From Blastocatellia bacterium (GTDB lineage: Bacteria > Acidobacteriota > Blastocatellia > Pyrinomonadales > Pyrinomonadaceae): a stretch of DNA of 64,000 bases. A program made the position numbers and the translations under genes. Shown piece after piece: positions 42,582 to 50,573 of this stretch (position 1 is the first letter of the stretch; each line of letters starts with the position of its first letter). The stretch is from NCBI GenBank assembly GCA_003168335.1, contig PMSM01000013.1, positions 310,001 through 374,000 of the forward strand, written 5' to 3'. Under the pieces are notes generated by a model. The model saw only the letters and a program-made list of their open reading frames with translations, did no database searches and was not told the DNA's origin.

Positions 42582-43700
42582 TTACTGTACCGCCGCTTCA
42601 TGGCTCGCCGGCGGCTTTTTCCGTCCCACGTCTGGCGTATGGCAATAGTGGCACTCGCCGGTCTTCTTGAATTGCGCCAGCTCACTTTCGATCGTCACGA
42701 TATTTTTGTAAGTGATCGTCTTGTTGTCATTGTGGCAGGCTTCGCAACTGGCAATCGGCACATCAGGAGTAAGACCGCTCAAGGTCCTGGCTCGCGTAAT
42801 ATTGATGTGACAGGTCGTGCACTCAGCCACGTGTGCACCCTGGCCGCCCTCATGACTGAACTTCGCAGACTTGCGCGGCGGCAGATCCAGACCGATAAAC
42901 GTGGCCGCAGGCTTATGACAACCAGCACAATCGTCGCCGGTCGGCCGCTGGTTCTGCCAGTGACAGTTGAAGCAGGAGTCGTGCGAGTGAGGCATGGTTT
43001 TGAAGAACCTGTTTGGCTGCGTTGTCGCATTCGCCGGGGTCGTGAGCGGAACAATGTTCGTAATGTTGTTCGGCTGGTGACAGATTGAGCAGTTGTTGTA
43101 CTCAGGCTTCTTCTCGTCTACGGTTTGTGGTTCGAAGAACGAAGTGCGAATAAAGCTCACTCGGTTGTCTGTGGACGGTTTAGGGCGCACTGAGGCGATC
43201 ACGTTCTGATGTTTGTCGTGAGGGAACTCGATCATAAACTGCCGTTCATCTTTCGGCTTTGTGGCCTGGCTGGCGCCGTTCGGTTTGCCGAAACTGAAGC
43301 GCCCATCTTCGCGCGGCGCGGCCCGCACATGACAGACCGTACAAATTGTCGGACCCGGGCCCACGAATGATTGTCGCGTAAAAAACTGCTGTCGATGACA
43401 ACGGACACAGGCGTCATGGTTTGGAAAGTCAGCGACGTCGGGAAACGCGCGCTTAGCCGTCCAGTCAGTCGGGACCTTGTGACAGGCATTGCACGCCAGA
43501 CCCTTGTGCTTTTCAGATGAGTGGAGAAAGGCTGAGTACTTAGTTGCAGAGCCTCGCGGTGCTTGTGCCGATGAAGCAGCAACACGTTTGGGGCGACGCC
43601 TTTGAGCGTTGACGACTTCCTCGATGGACCACCGGGGATAGATCACTCCGATCGCGAGCGCAATCGCGAACAGAAGTAAGGGAATGGTTACGCGTTTCAT
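42582..43700 (-). CDS. Periplasmic nonaheme cytochrome c, longer paralogue
   Basis: A 372-residue exported protein. A signal peptide or membrane anchor occupies residues 5-21. Nine CxxCH: CNACH, CVRCH, CTVCH, CSICH, CFNCH, CAGCH, CTTCH, CEACH, CHYCH. The FLHSSEKHKGLACNACH opening matches the shorter paralogue, and spaced histidines (FPHDKH, MPHSHD) are candidate distal ligands. The extra 100 residues lie mostly between hemes 3 and 5. Electron donors and acceptors are unknown. Confidence 0.88.
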   Translation of the reverse strand: MKRVTIPLLLFAIALAIGVIYPRWSIEEVVNAQRRRPKRVAASSAQAPRGSATKYSAFLHSSEKHKGLACNACHKVPTDWTAKRAFPDVADFPNHDACVRCHRQQFFTRQSFVGPGPTICTVCHVRAAPREDGRFSFGKPNGASQATKPKDERQFMIEFPHDKHQNVIASVRPKPSTDNRVSFIRTSFFEPQTVDEKKPEYNNCSICHQPNNITNIVPLTTPANATTQPNRFFKTMPHSHDSCFNCHWQNQRPTGDDCAGCHKPAATFIGLDLPPRKSAKFSHEGGQGAHVAECTTCHINITRARTLSGLTPDVPIASCEACHNDNKTITYKNIVTIESELAQFKKTGECHYCHTPDVGRKKPPASHEAAVQ

Positions 43701-43719
43701 CGAAAGGTTTCGACAACTC

Positions 43720-43822
43720 TTGGAGTGCGCCGGCAGAGCGAAGCGGCGACGGCGCTTTGGTTACATCCTGACCGTTAGAAAGATCCAAAGCGGTGTCGCG
43801 CTACGCTTGCCACCGCACTCCA
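43720..43822. repeat. Palindrome family D, copy 3
   Basis: Bounded by TTGGAGTGCG and CCGCACTCCA in inverse orientation. Bases 43727-43752 are identical to 21692-21717, which is coding in the ABC permease. It lies between the secreted-protein gene and the longer nonaheme gene. Confidence 0.85.
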
Positions 43823-43828
43823 TAGAAT

Positions 43829-44623
43829 TCACTTCACAGTCTTCTCACAAACCGGCAATGGTCGTTCGATAATTTCGCATTTAACCTTCGGGTCCTTCTC
43901 GTTCGAAAGAATCAAAGGCCGCATCGCGATCGCCAGGTTCCCGGCCTTAACTTCTTTTTCGCAGGCCCAGAGAATGCTGGTTTTCTCGGCCTCGCTGCCG
44001 ACGAGATTCGAGATCGTGTAGGTGCCGGGCTCGATGTCGGTCAGATATGCCGTGCCCTTCCGATCAGTCATCACCGACATGACCTTCGTCGTGATGGCAG
44101 TCTCAGCCTGCGTAATCAGATTGGTAATGACTCGCTGCTTTTCATTGTAGAAGCCGTCCCGAATATCCGCGGGCAGATTGACCGTAAGCCAACGCCGCGC
44201 CAGCTCCGGGGTTTTGAATTCGCGTAGCCCCTGATTGTATGCGGCCTGGAATTCGGGCACGGCGTCACTCCCGCTCAAATACTTTTCTTCAATCTCGCGG
44301 CAATAGACTGAGTCACACTCGTTATCGTTCAGCCACTTAATCAGAGCTTCGCTGGCGCCCCGGCCGCGGTAGTAGCACTCGCGCGACATCGGATCAGTTT
44401 GTTTGATCCTCTCGATCAGGCTCTTGTTTTCTTCGAGCGTGCCTTTAATCAGGAAGAAGCGTTTGCGGGGTAAATCTTTCGACTTATATCTAACCTTCAG
44501 ACGGATGACACCGCGAGTCGCCGGCTCGGGCGTCTGAGCATGGCTCAGCAGATCGCCTACGAGAAGCATAGTCACGATCAGTGTGCCGACAACGAAGGGA
44601 CTGAAGGTTCGCAAACTCTTCAT
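43829..44623 (-). CDS. Secreted protein, unknown, in cytochrome cluster
   Basis: A 264-residue protein from ATG 44623, chosen because a signal peptide starts there (about residues 8-28, ending near SHAQ). The middle is charged and helical with several cysteines (ECYYRGRG, NECDSVYC). The C-terminal third (KGTAYLTDIEPGTYTISNLVG) looks like a transthyretin-like beta-sandwich segment. No CxxCH is present. Its position between the DUF4431-like gene and the nonaheme cytochrome gene suggests a role in the same envelope system. Confidence 0.7.
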   Translation of the reverse strand: MKSLRTFSPFVVGTLIVTMLLVGDLLSHAQTPEPATRGVIRLKVRYKSKDLPRKRFFLIKGTLEENKSLIERIKQTDPMSRECYYRGRGASEALIKWLNDNECDSVYCREIEEKYLSGSDAVPEFQAAYNQGLREFKTPELARRWLTVNLPADIRDGFYNEKQRVITNLITQAETAITTKVMSVMTDRKGTAYLTDIEPGTYTISNLVGSEAEKTSILWACEKEVKAGNLAIAMRPLILSNEKDPKVKCEIIERPLPVCEKTVK

Positions 44624-44651
44624 TAAATACTCGACCCGATTTGAGTTGGTC

Positions 44652-45086
44652 TCACGTCGCCCTCTTAATTGAAGAAACGTCAATTAAGATTTTTGTATGA
44701 TGATGTCCCGTGTGTGCGTGGATTAGCGTTCCCTCGACTGTGACCCGCCGTTTCAGGTAAAACCTAACCGGGTGCGGTGTGGATTCGCCGAACACTAGCG
44801 TTACTCTCTTCACGCCGCGCTCGGTTGCACTCAGCGCATCCTGCTTGACTGCGATTATGTCGATAGCCGAATCCAGGAGAAGGATACTCTGGGTTTCCTT
44901 ACTATCGGTCTTGGGATTCTCTCCATAATTCGGCGGTCCATAGAAGGTCCTGTAAACAAGTCTGCCCGTCAACGTAACTTTCTCAGGCCAATAATGGAGC
45001 ACTCTTCGTTCGTTGCCAGCTTGAGAAGCCGCGATGTAAAGATGAAGGCAGGCGATGAAAATGAAAATACAAAGTGGTTTCTTCAC
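44652..45086 (-). CDS. DUF4431-like secreted protein
   Basis: A 144-residue exported protein. GTG 45086 is preferred because AGGAAA lies 6 nt upstream and a normal signal peptide follows (KKPLCIFIFIACLHLYIAAS); ATG 45116 lacks a ribosome site. The body VTLTGRLVYRTFYGPPNYGE, a following SILLLDSAIDI and a final strand VEGTLIHAHTGHHHTKILIDV resemble DUF4431. His-rich HAHTGHHH could bind metal or heme (inference). Confidence 0.65.
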   Translation of the reverse strand: MKKPLCIFIFIACLHLYIAASQAGNERRVLHYWPEKVTLTGRLVYRTFYGPPNYGENPKTDSKETQSILLLDSAIDIIAVKQDALSATERGVKRVTLVFGESTPHPVRFYLKRRVTVEGTLIHAHTGHHHTKILIDVSSIKRAT

Positions 45087-45171
45087 GGAATTTCCTGTTA
45101 GTGTCCGATCTTTCATTTTTTACGCCGGCTATCGTTATGCGTACTGCGAAAGTAAGACGCAAAGGGCAAAA

Positions 45172-47334
45172 CTATAGATTCGGGCTGCGCGGAAGCTTAA
45201 CAAATGGCAGACGCACGCTGCGCACAAAAAACTGATCGGCGCGAATGTTGACCGGTGGCGTGTAGCCGACACTTCCTCCGGCGGCGATCAAATCGTCCTG
45301 GTCAATGCCGTCGCCGCTGATGCCGATCGCGCCGACCAACTCGCCGTTCTTATAAAGCGGAATGCTGCCCGCAAAGATTTGCAGCCCATTCGCCAGATTC
45401 GGTAGCGATGTGCACGGCGCCACGCCGCCCGCAAGCACTGTCTGCAGATTCGTCTTGATCAGATCGAGTTGCAGTCCAACGTTGAAAACGCTCCACTGAT
45501 CTATTGGCGGACTGAATGGCCCGGGCGCAGTGTTGTTGATGCCGTCCGGAAAGAAGGGGCGGTGCAGAAAACCAATCGCGCGATCGCTGAGCGCAATCGC
45601 GCCATTGAGTTGTACGCCGTCACTCGCGGCCCGCGTGACGTAAGCACCAAAGCCTGCGCCGTTCAATAACGCTCCCGCATTTGCGCGCGAAAACAACGCC
45701 GCCGTGCGCGCCTTCTGGACCGCTACGTCGAACCCAAACACCGGCGCATCCGTCTGGCGGAAGACGCCGAGCACCACGCCGTTTGTATCAACCACCGCTA
45801 TCGTCACCCGCGCGTTGCTGCCGAGCGGTTGCCGGATCGCCGCGCGGGTAATGTTTCCCTGCTGGGCAGCGTGCGCAACGATCGTGCTGACATCGGCAGC
45901 AGTGAGCGAGTTCGGCGTGATCGTAGGGCTGCCGACAAAGGGAAAGAAACGTGTGTCGACTTCGCCGGCGATGCCGCCAACGACCGCGGCGGTGAATTCT
46001 GATGGTTGCGCTCCGCGAATTGGAAACAAAGGATCTACCGTGCCGGGCAAACTTAAGAACGCCATCGTGGGCGGAGCGGGCGCGTTGGTGACGTTGAGGT
46101 AAGCGAGTCGAATGCCGTCGACGAGAATGTTGTCACCGCGTATCAATGATGGAGCTTCGAAACCGCGCGCGGCCGACACTGCTATCACTTCTTCGAACGG
46201 CTGATCGAAATCAGACGGATCGCGATCGACGGTATAGAGGCCATCGCCTTCGATGCCCACACCGCCGACTGCTTCGCCGTTTTTATAAATCGGCACGCTG
46301 CCGGGATCTCCGCTCAGGCCGAGCGGCAGCCCGGGTATCTTGATGTCCGAACAGGGAAGCGAAGAAAACTGCACGCCGTAGAGTGGACCGCCTGAGCGAA
46401 AATCGACGCCCGGGGGAAAATGTTCCTGGAGGATAAAGCCCGCCGTGCGCGAAGTGAAAGCATTGCCGCCCGTGCTGAACAAAGACGCCGTGCCGGCCTT
46501 CGAGATTGCCGCCAGCTTTGCCGGCACCACGGTTCCATCAAGCCCGACCGGGACGAATCCGGTAAGCGGGTTGGGAACTTGCGAAGGCCCCGGTCCACCA
46601 CCGCGAAATTGGGTCGAGGCAGGTGCGCCGTTCATCTTGAAAACGCCCAGTACATTTCCTTCTCGATCAGTGACCGCAACGGTCACCGGATGATTCAACG
46701 CGGCGGCGGTCGAAACCGCCTGCGCGATGATCGTCTGCACCTCGGACGTGCTGAGCGTGCCCGCCGTGCTTGCGTGTGGCGCCGGTGGGGTGGTTGATCC
46801 CGGGGTCGGGATCGCGCCGGTGTCGTCGGGCGGGCCATCGCCTACGTGACCAATGCCGACGCGCACGCGATTGCTCTGCGTCCCGTGATAACTAATTCCT
46901 ACCAGGACGTCGCCCGTGTCTCCCATCTGATCGTCGAGCCGCAGCACGATCGAACTAAGCCATTCCTGCTCAGGTACCGGTCCGACGTATTCAACTGCCA
47001 ATTGATAGATATTGTGCGCGCCATCTTCCGCATCTGCGGTAACCGCGGTGGCTGCTTCGCCCGGCTGCAAACTCAAGCCCATCGCAAAGATCATAATGCG
47101 AGTGCGACTGTCCGATCCCCAGGGCACCGCCGCAGCCGCAGAGAAAGGCTCGTGCGTCTGGGTCACTGAATCGACAGCCACCGCGCGGGTAGAAGTCTCT
47201 TCGCTGATCAGTGTTAGCTTGTTGCTTTGTGAGTGCGCTTGGCTGAAGAAAGTAAGGCTGGCGAAAACCACGAGCGCGCAAATGGACGTTGCCAGCACAA
47301 AGCGCGTGCGTTTGACCAGAGACTTAGCTGTCAT
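45172..47334 (-). CDS. Exported protein with two GlcG/HbpS (DUF336) domains
   Basis: A 720-residue protein with a signal peptide (residues 10-33). An N-terminal beta-sandwich (about 60-165) precedes two GlcG/HbpS-like domains at about 193-420 and 478-715. Each contains the family pattern VTVAVTDREGNVLGVFKM / VTIAVVDTNGVVLGVFRQ, then a helix with TAALFS, and a C-terminal SVPIYKNGEAVGGVGIEGDG / SIPLYKNGELVGAIGISGDG. HbpS binds heme in Streptomyces, but heme binding is not assured here. It is the first gene of the minus-strand cytochrome series. Confidence 0.85.
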   Translation of the reverse strand: MTAKSLVKRTRFVLATSICALVVFASLTFFSQAHSQSNKLTLISEETSTRAVAVDSVTQTHEPFSAAAAVPWGSDSRTRIMIFAMGLSLQPGEAATAVTADAEDGAHNIYQLAVEYVGPVPEQEWLSSIVLRLDDQMGDTGDVLVGISYHGTQSNRVRVGIGHVGDGPPDDTGAIPTPGSTTPPAPHASTAGTLSTSEVQTIIAQAVSTAAALNHPVTVAVTDREGNVLGVFKMNGAPASTQFRGGGPGPSQVPNPLTGFVPVGLDGTVVPAKLAAISKAGTASLFSTGGNAFTSRTAGFILQEHFPPGVDFRSGGPLYGVQFSSLPCSDIKIPGLPLGLSGDPGSVPIYKNGEAVGGVGIEGDGLYTVDRDPSDFDQPFEEVIAVSAARGFEAPSLIRGDNILVDGIRLAYLNVTNAPAPPTMAFLSLPGTVDPLFPIRGAQPSEFTAAVVGGIAGEVDTRFFPFVGSPTITPNSLTAADVSTIVAHAAQQGNITRAAIRQPLGSNARVTIAVVDTNGVVLGVFRQTDAPVFGFDVAVQKARTAALFSRANAGALLNGAGFGAYVTRAASDGVQLNGAIALSDRAIGFLHRPFFPDGINNTAPGPFSPPIDQWSVFNVGLQLDLIKTNLQTVLAGGVAPCTSLPNLANGLQIFAGSIPLYKNGELVGAIGISGDGIDQDDLIAAGGSVGYTPPVNIRADQFFVRSVRLPFVKLPRSPNL

Positions 47335-47513
47335 CGGACTTGTCCAGTAGTGCGCAATTGCAATGTCGAAACGTTTTCGGAAGACTCTGGAAATCTATCA
47401 CTAATCGCCGGTGAGCGAAAGCATCTTTCCTTTTCGCTTTAGCAATGGAAATTCGATTGATGGCCTCGGATGCTACCAGACGCTCATGATTGGTTTTGTT
47501 CATTGGCCATTGT
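47335..47513. other. Divergent intergenic region, left part
   Basis: The 393-nt gap between the HbpS-like gene (minus) and the barrel gene (plus) must hold both promoters. No consensus pair was recognised by eye. The right part is taken up by a family C repeat. Confidence 0.5.
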
Positions 47514-47623
47514 GCCGGGAGCGCGGACGTCCCGTCCGCACAGCTCCGCAGGCGCTCAATCTTTTCGATCGCGTAATATTCGCGCTGCGCGCTCAGTGCG
47601 GACGGGACGTCCGCGCTCCCAGC
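47514..47623. repeat. Composite palindrome family C, copy 3
   Basis: Bounded by GCCGGGAGCGCGGACGTCCC and GGACGTCCGCGCTCCCAGC in inverse orientation, 110 nt, with CAGCTCCGCAGGCGC and CGCGCTGCGCGCTCAG inside. Confidence 0.88.
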
Positions 47624-47727
47624 GATAAGGTGATTGAGCTGTTCGATAACACGCTTACCCAGGGCGTTGTCCGGGGCTGAAAATTGCCGAGCACTTTCAA
47701 CGCTTTGCTTCCAACTCCAGGAAACGG

Positions 47728-49875
47728 TTGATAGGAACTGCCTGCTATGCTACAAAACGATCAATCTTGACGCGGCTATTACTAGTCATGGCTTTTATCT
47801 TGACCCTGGCCTTGTCTGCCTACGGACAAAAACGGGGAACGATCGCTGGCGTCGTTAAGTCAAACCAAACCCTCTCTGGCGTTACGGTCGTCGCCACAAA
47901 TCAGGTCAATAGCAAAGTTATTCGGACCAGCGTCGGCGGCGACGGACGCTATTCATTGAAACTTCCGCCGGGCGCATATCGTGTCAGCGTCGAACTTCCT
48001 TACGTCGCGAAGTTTGATAAAGCAAAAAACTATGGCGCACATGCGTTGATTCGTGACGAGTCTTTGGAAAACGTCATCGTCAGCGGCGGCAAGGAGACGA
48101 CGATCGATTTCGCGGTCGAGAAGCGAGCCGGGAATCCGCTGGTCAACCTTCCCGAACGCAAACCTCCGGGTGCCGCCGGAGAGCAGAGCGTCGAATCAGA
48201 ACCGCAAACGGAACCGGATCGCCGGCCGGTGCGCGATCGCTGGCGCATAGGCTTTCCCGAATACGATCGCTACGGTGACAAAGGCGCGCGGGGTCGCGAC
48301 ATTCCTTTCAGGAAAGGCCGCTGGTACGACCCGTACGATCAGAGCTGGCTGAAGGGCGACTATCCGATCATCGGTAATAAGACATTTATGATTCTTTCGG
48401 CAGTGAGTTCGACGGATGTCGAACTGCGGCGCACCCCGACGCCTTCGGATGTCAGCAGCGCGCGAGCGGGCAGCGCGGAGTTCTTTGGCCGGCCGGAAGC
48501 GCTCTCCGTGAATCAGATTTTCCAGATGACTTTCGAGATGTTTCACGGCGACTCGACCTTCAAACCACGTGACTGGGCCATTAAGATTTCACCGACCTTC
48601 AGTCTTCCCAACTATCTCAACGCGCGCGAAAACGGCGTAGTGAACATCGATGTCAGACGCGGCACCAACCGCACGGACACGCAATTCTCGCTCGAAGAAG
48701 CTTTCGTTGAAAAGAAGTTGAAGGACGTCGACGCAAACTTTGATTTCATCTCGGCGCGGGTTGGGATTCAGCCGTTCGTTTCGGATTTTCGCGGCTTCAT
48801 CTTCTCGGATAACAATCTGGGGGCGCGGGTCTTCGGGGCGTTTGATAATAATCGTTACCAGTACAATCTCGCTTATTTCGCACAGCTCGAGAAAGACACG
48901 AACAGCGGGCTTAATCGTTTTGATCGCCGCAATCAGAACGTCTACATCGCGAATATTTTTCGGCAGGACTTTATCAAGAAAGGTTATACGATCCAGGCCA
49001 GCGCGCTCTACAATGATGACCGCGCCAGCCGCAAATTCGATCGTAATGGATTTTTGGTGCGGCCCGCCTTGATTGGCGACGCGCGGCCGCACTCGATCAA
49101 GGTTGGTTACATAGGCGTCAATGGCGATGGGCATTTGGGCCGATTGAATCTGACGAATTCTTATTACTACGCTTTCGGCCGCGACGATCGCAATCCCATC
49201 GCCGGACGCGGCGTGCACATAAGTTCACAGATGGCGGCAGTGGAAGCGTCAGTTGATAAGGACTACTTTCGTTTTCGCGGCTCGTTTTTCTGGGCGCAGG
49301 GCGACAAGAATCCGACCGATGGAAAGGCGACGGGTTTTGACGCAATCTTCGACGATCCGAATTTCGTTGGCGGACAATTCTCGTTTTGGAATCGCAACGG
49401 CATACGCTTAACGCAAACCGGCGTCGGGCTGGTGCAACCAAACAGCATTTTGCCTTCGCTGCGCAGCAGCAAGATTGAGGGCCAGGCCAACTTTGTCAAT
49501 CCGGGGATCTTGATCTATAACGCGGGCGTTGATGTGGAGATTACGCAAAGACTGAAAGCTATCTTCAACGTCAACTATCTGCGCTTTCATCGCACTGAGT
49601 CGCTGGAATACATTCTGTTTCAGCCGCATATTCGTCACGAGATCGGTTGGGACTATAGCGTGGGCGTCGCGTACCGGCCTTTGCTAATCAACAATGTGAC
49701 GCTCACCTTCGGCGCGGCGACGCTGAAGCCGGGACGCGGCTTTCGCGACATCTACACGAGTGCGAACAGCAACTGTCCGCCGAACCTGTCGGACTTTTGC
49801 ACGGCGGACAACACCGTCATTAATCCGAGCAAGCCTTTGTTCAATCTGTTCGCGCAGGTGAAGTTTGTTTTTTAG
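47728..49875 (+). CDS. Outer-membrane beta-barrel candidate with N-terminal regulatory-like domain
   Basis: A 715-residue exported protein. The signal peptide ends near AYGQ (residue 34); TTG 47728 is the longest start, with TTG 47767 possible. Residues about 36-105 form a carboxypeptidase-regulatory-like sandwich (GVVKSNQTLSGVTVVATNQ, GRYSLKLPPGAYRVSV). From about 200 onward, alternating hydrophobic/polar strands rich in Phe/Tyr end in FAQVKFVF, typical of outer-membrane barrels. No TonB plug motif is seen. It lies upstream of the large LVIVD cytochrome gene with the RAYT between, so a porin partner for cytochromes is possible. Confidence 0.75.
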   Translation: MIGTACYATKRSILTRLLLVMAFILTLALSAYGQKRGTIAGVVKSNQTLSGVTVVATNQVNSKVIRTSVGGDGRYSLKLPPGAYRVSVELPYVAKFDKAKNYGAHALIRDESLENVIVSGGKETTIDFAVEKRAGNPLVNLPERKPPGAAGEQSVESEPQTEPDRRPVRDRWRIGFPEYDRYGDKGARGRDIPFRKGRWYDPYDQSWLKGDYPIIGNKTFMILSAVSSTDVELRRTPTPSDVSSARAGSAEFFGRPEALSVNQIFQMTFEMFHGDSTFKPRDWAIKISPTFSLPNYLNARENGVVNIDVRRGTNRTDTQFSLEEAFVEKKLKDVDANFDFISARVGIQPFVSDFRGFIFSDNNLGARVFGAFDNNRYQYNLAYFAQLEKDTNSGLNRFDRRNQNVYIANIFRQDFIKKGYTIQASALYNDDRASRKFDRNGFLVRPALIGDARPHSIKVGYIGVNGDGHLGRLNLTNSYYYAFGRDDRNPIAGRGVHISSQMAAVEASVDKDYFRFRGSFFWAQGDKNPTDGKATGFDAIFDDPNFVGGQFSFWNRNGIRLTQTGVGLVQPNSILPSLRSSKIEGQANFVNPGILIYNAGVDVEITQRLKAIFNVNYLRFHRTESLEYILFQPHIRHEIGWDYSVGVAYRPLLINNVTLTFGAATLKPGRGFRDIYTSANSNCPPNLSDFCTADNTVINPSKPLFNLFAQVKFVF

Positions 49876-49895
49876 AAGAATGAAACACGAAGAAC

Positions 49896-49921
49896 GGTTT
49901 AGAGGCGGGCTACCGCCCGCC
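49896..49921. repeat. REP family B, left flank of RAYT
   Basis: GGTTTAGAGGCGGGC, loop TACC, GCCCGCC. It lies 11 nt before the RAYT start codon, opposite in orientation to the right-flank copy. Confidence 0.92.
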
Positions 49922-49932
49922 AGTTCTAAGCG

Positions 49933-50538
49933 ATGAAGCTTTTCAAGTCGAACGAGCCGAATACGTTCCACTACGTCACGCTGGTTACACATAACCGCGT
50001 GCCGGTTTTTCGCAGCGAGCAGGCCTGCAAGATTTTCGTTGACGTGCTGGCCGAAGTTCGAGAGAAGTTTCCTTACAAGCTTATTGGCTATGTGTTAATG
50101 CTTGATCACGTGCACGCCATCGTCAACAATCGAAGTGGCACCATAAGCGACTGGCTTCGACGCGTCCGAGGCAATTCCGCGCGGAAGATCCTCGCTTGGT
50201 TGCGAGAGGAGCGACATCTGATGTCGCTTAAGAAGCTGGCGCTAGCCCACCCGCAGAAACGGCAACATACACACGCCGTCTGGCAAAAAGACCCGTCGGT
50301 TATTGATTTGTGGAGTCACAGATTCATTCGACAGAAACTAAACTATCTGCATTTGAATCCTGTAAGAGCGGGGTTGTGCGAACATCCAGCCGACTGGAAG
50401 TGGTCGAGCTATCGTGCATATGTGCCACACAAAGTAAGCGAGGTTCCGATTGAAGTCGATTGGCAAGCGTATTGGAAAGAAGACGAGTTGGAAATCGAGA
50501 AAGTTGCGGAGGTTCAGCGTCGAAAGGGCGGGCGGTAG
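49933..50538 (+). CDS. REP-associated tyrosine transposase (RAYT)
   Basis: A 201-residue Y1/HUH single-strand transposase of the RAYT class. The metal-binding HUH motif is His59-Val-His61 in LDHVHAIV. The nucleophile candidate is Tyr138 in NYLHLNPVRAGL, followed by WKWSSYRAY. RAYTs are thought to recognise and move REP hairpins. Family B REPs flank the gene in inverted orientation, and the right one overlaps the final codons and stop (RKGGR, TAG). The protein looks intact. It lies between the barrel and large cytochrome genes. Confidence 0.93.
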   Translation: MKLFKSNEPNTFHYVTLVTHNRVPVFRSEQACKIFVDVLAEVREKFPYKLIGYVLMLDHVHAIVNNRSGTISDWLRRVRGNSARKILAWLREERHLMSLKKLALAHPQKRQHTHAVWQKDPSVIDLWSHRFIRQKLNYLHLNPVRAGLCEHPADWKWSSYRAYVPHKVSEVPIEVDWQAYWKEDELEIEKVAEVQRRKGGR

Positions 50539-50551
50539 CCCGCCTCTAAAC
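50526..50551. repeat. REP family B, right flank of RAYT (overlaps stop codon)
   Basis: GGGCGGGC, loop GGTA, GCCCGCC then TCTAAAC. The RAYT TAG (50536-50538) is formed by the loop and first stem base of this hairpin. Confidence 0.92.
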
Positions 50552-50573
50552 GGGGCGTTTATTTTTTAAGTTG

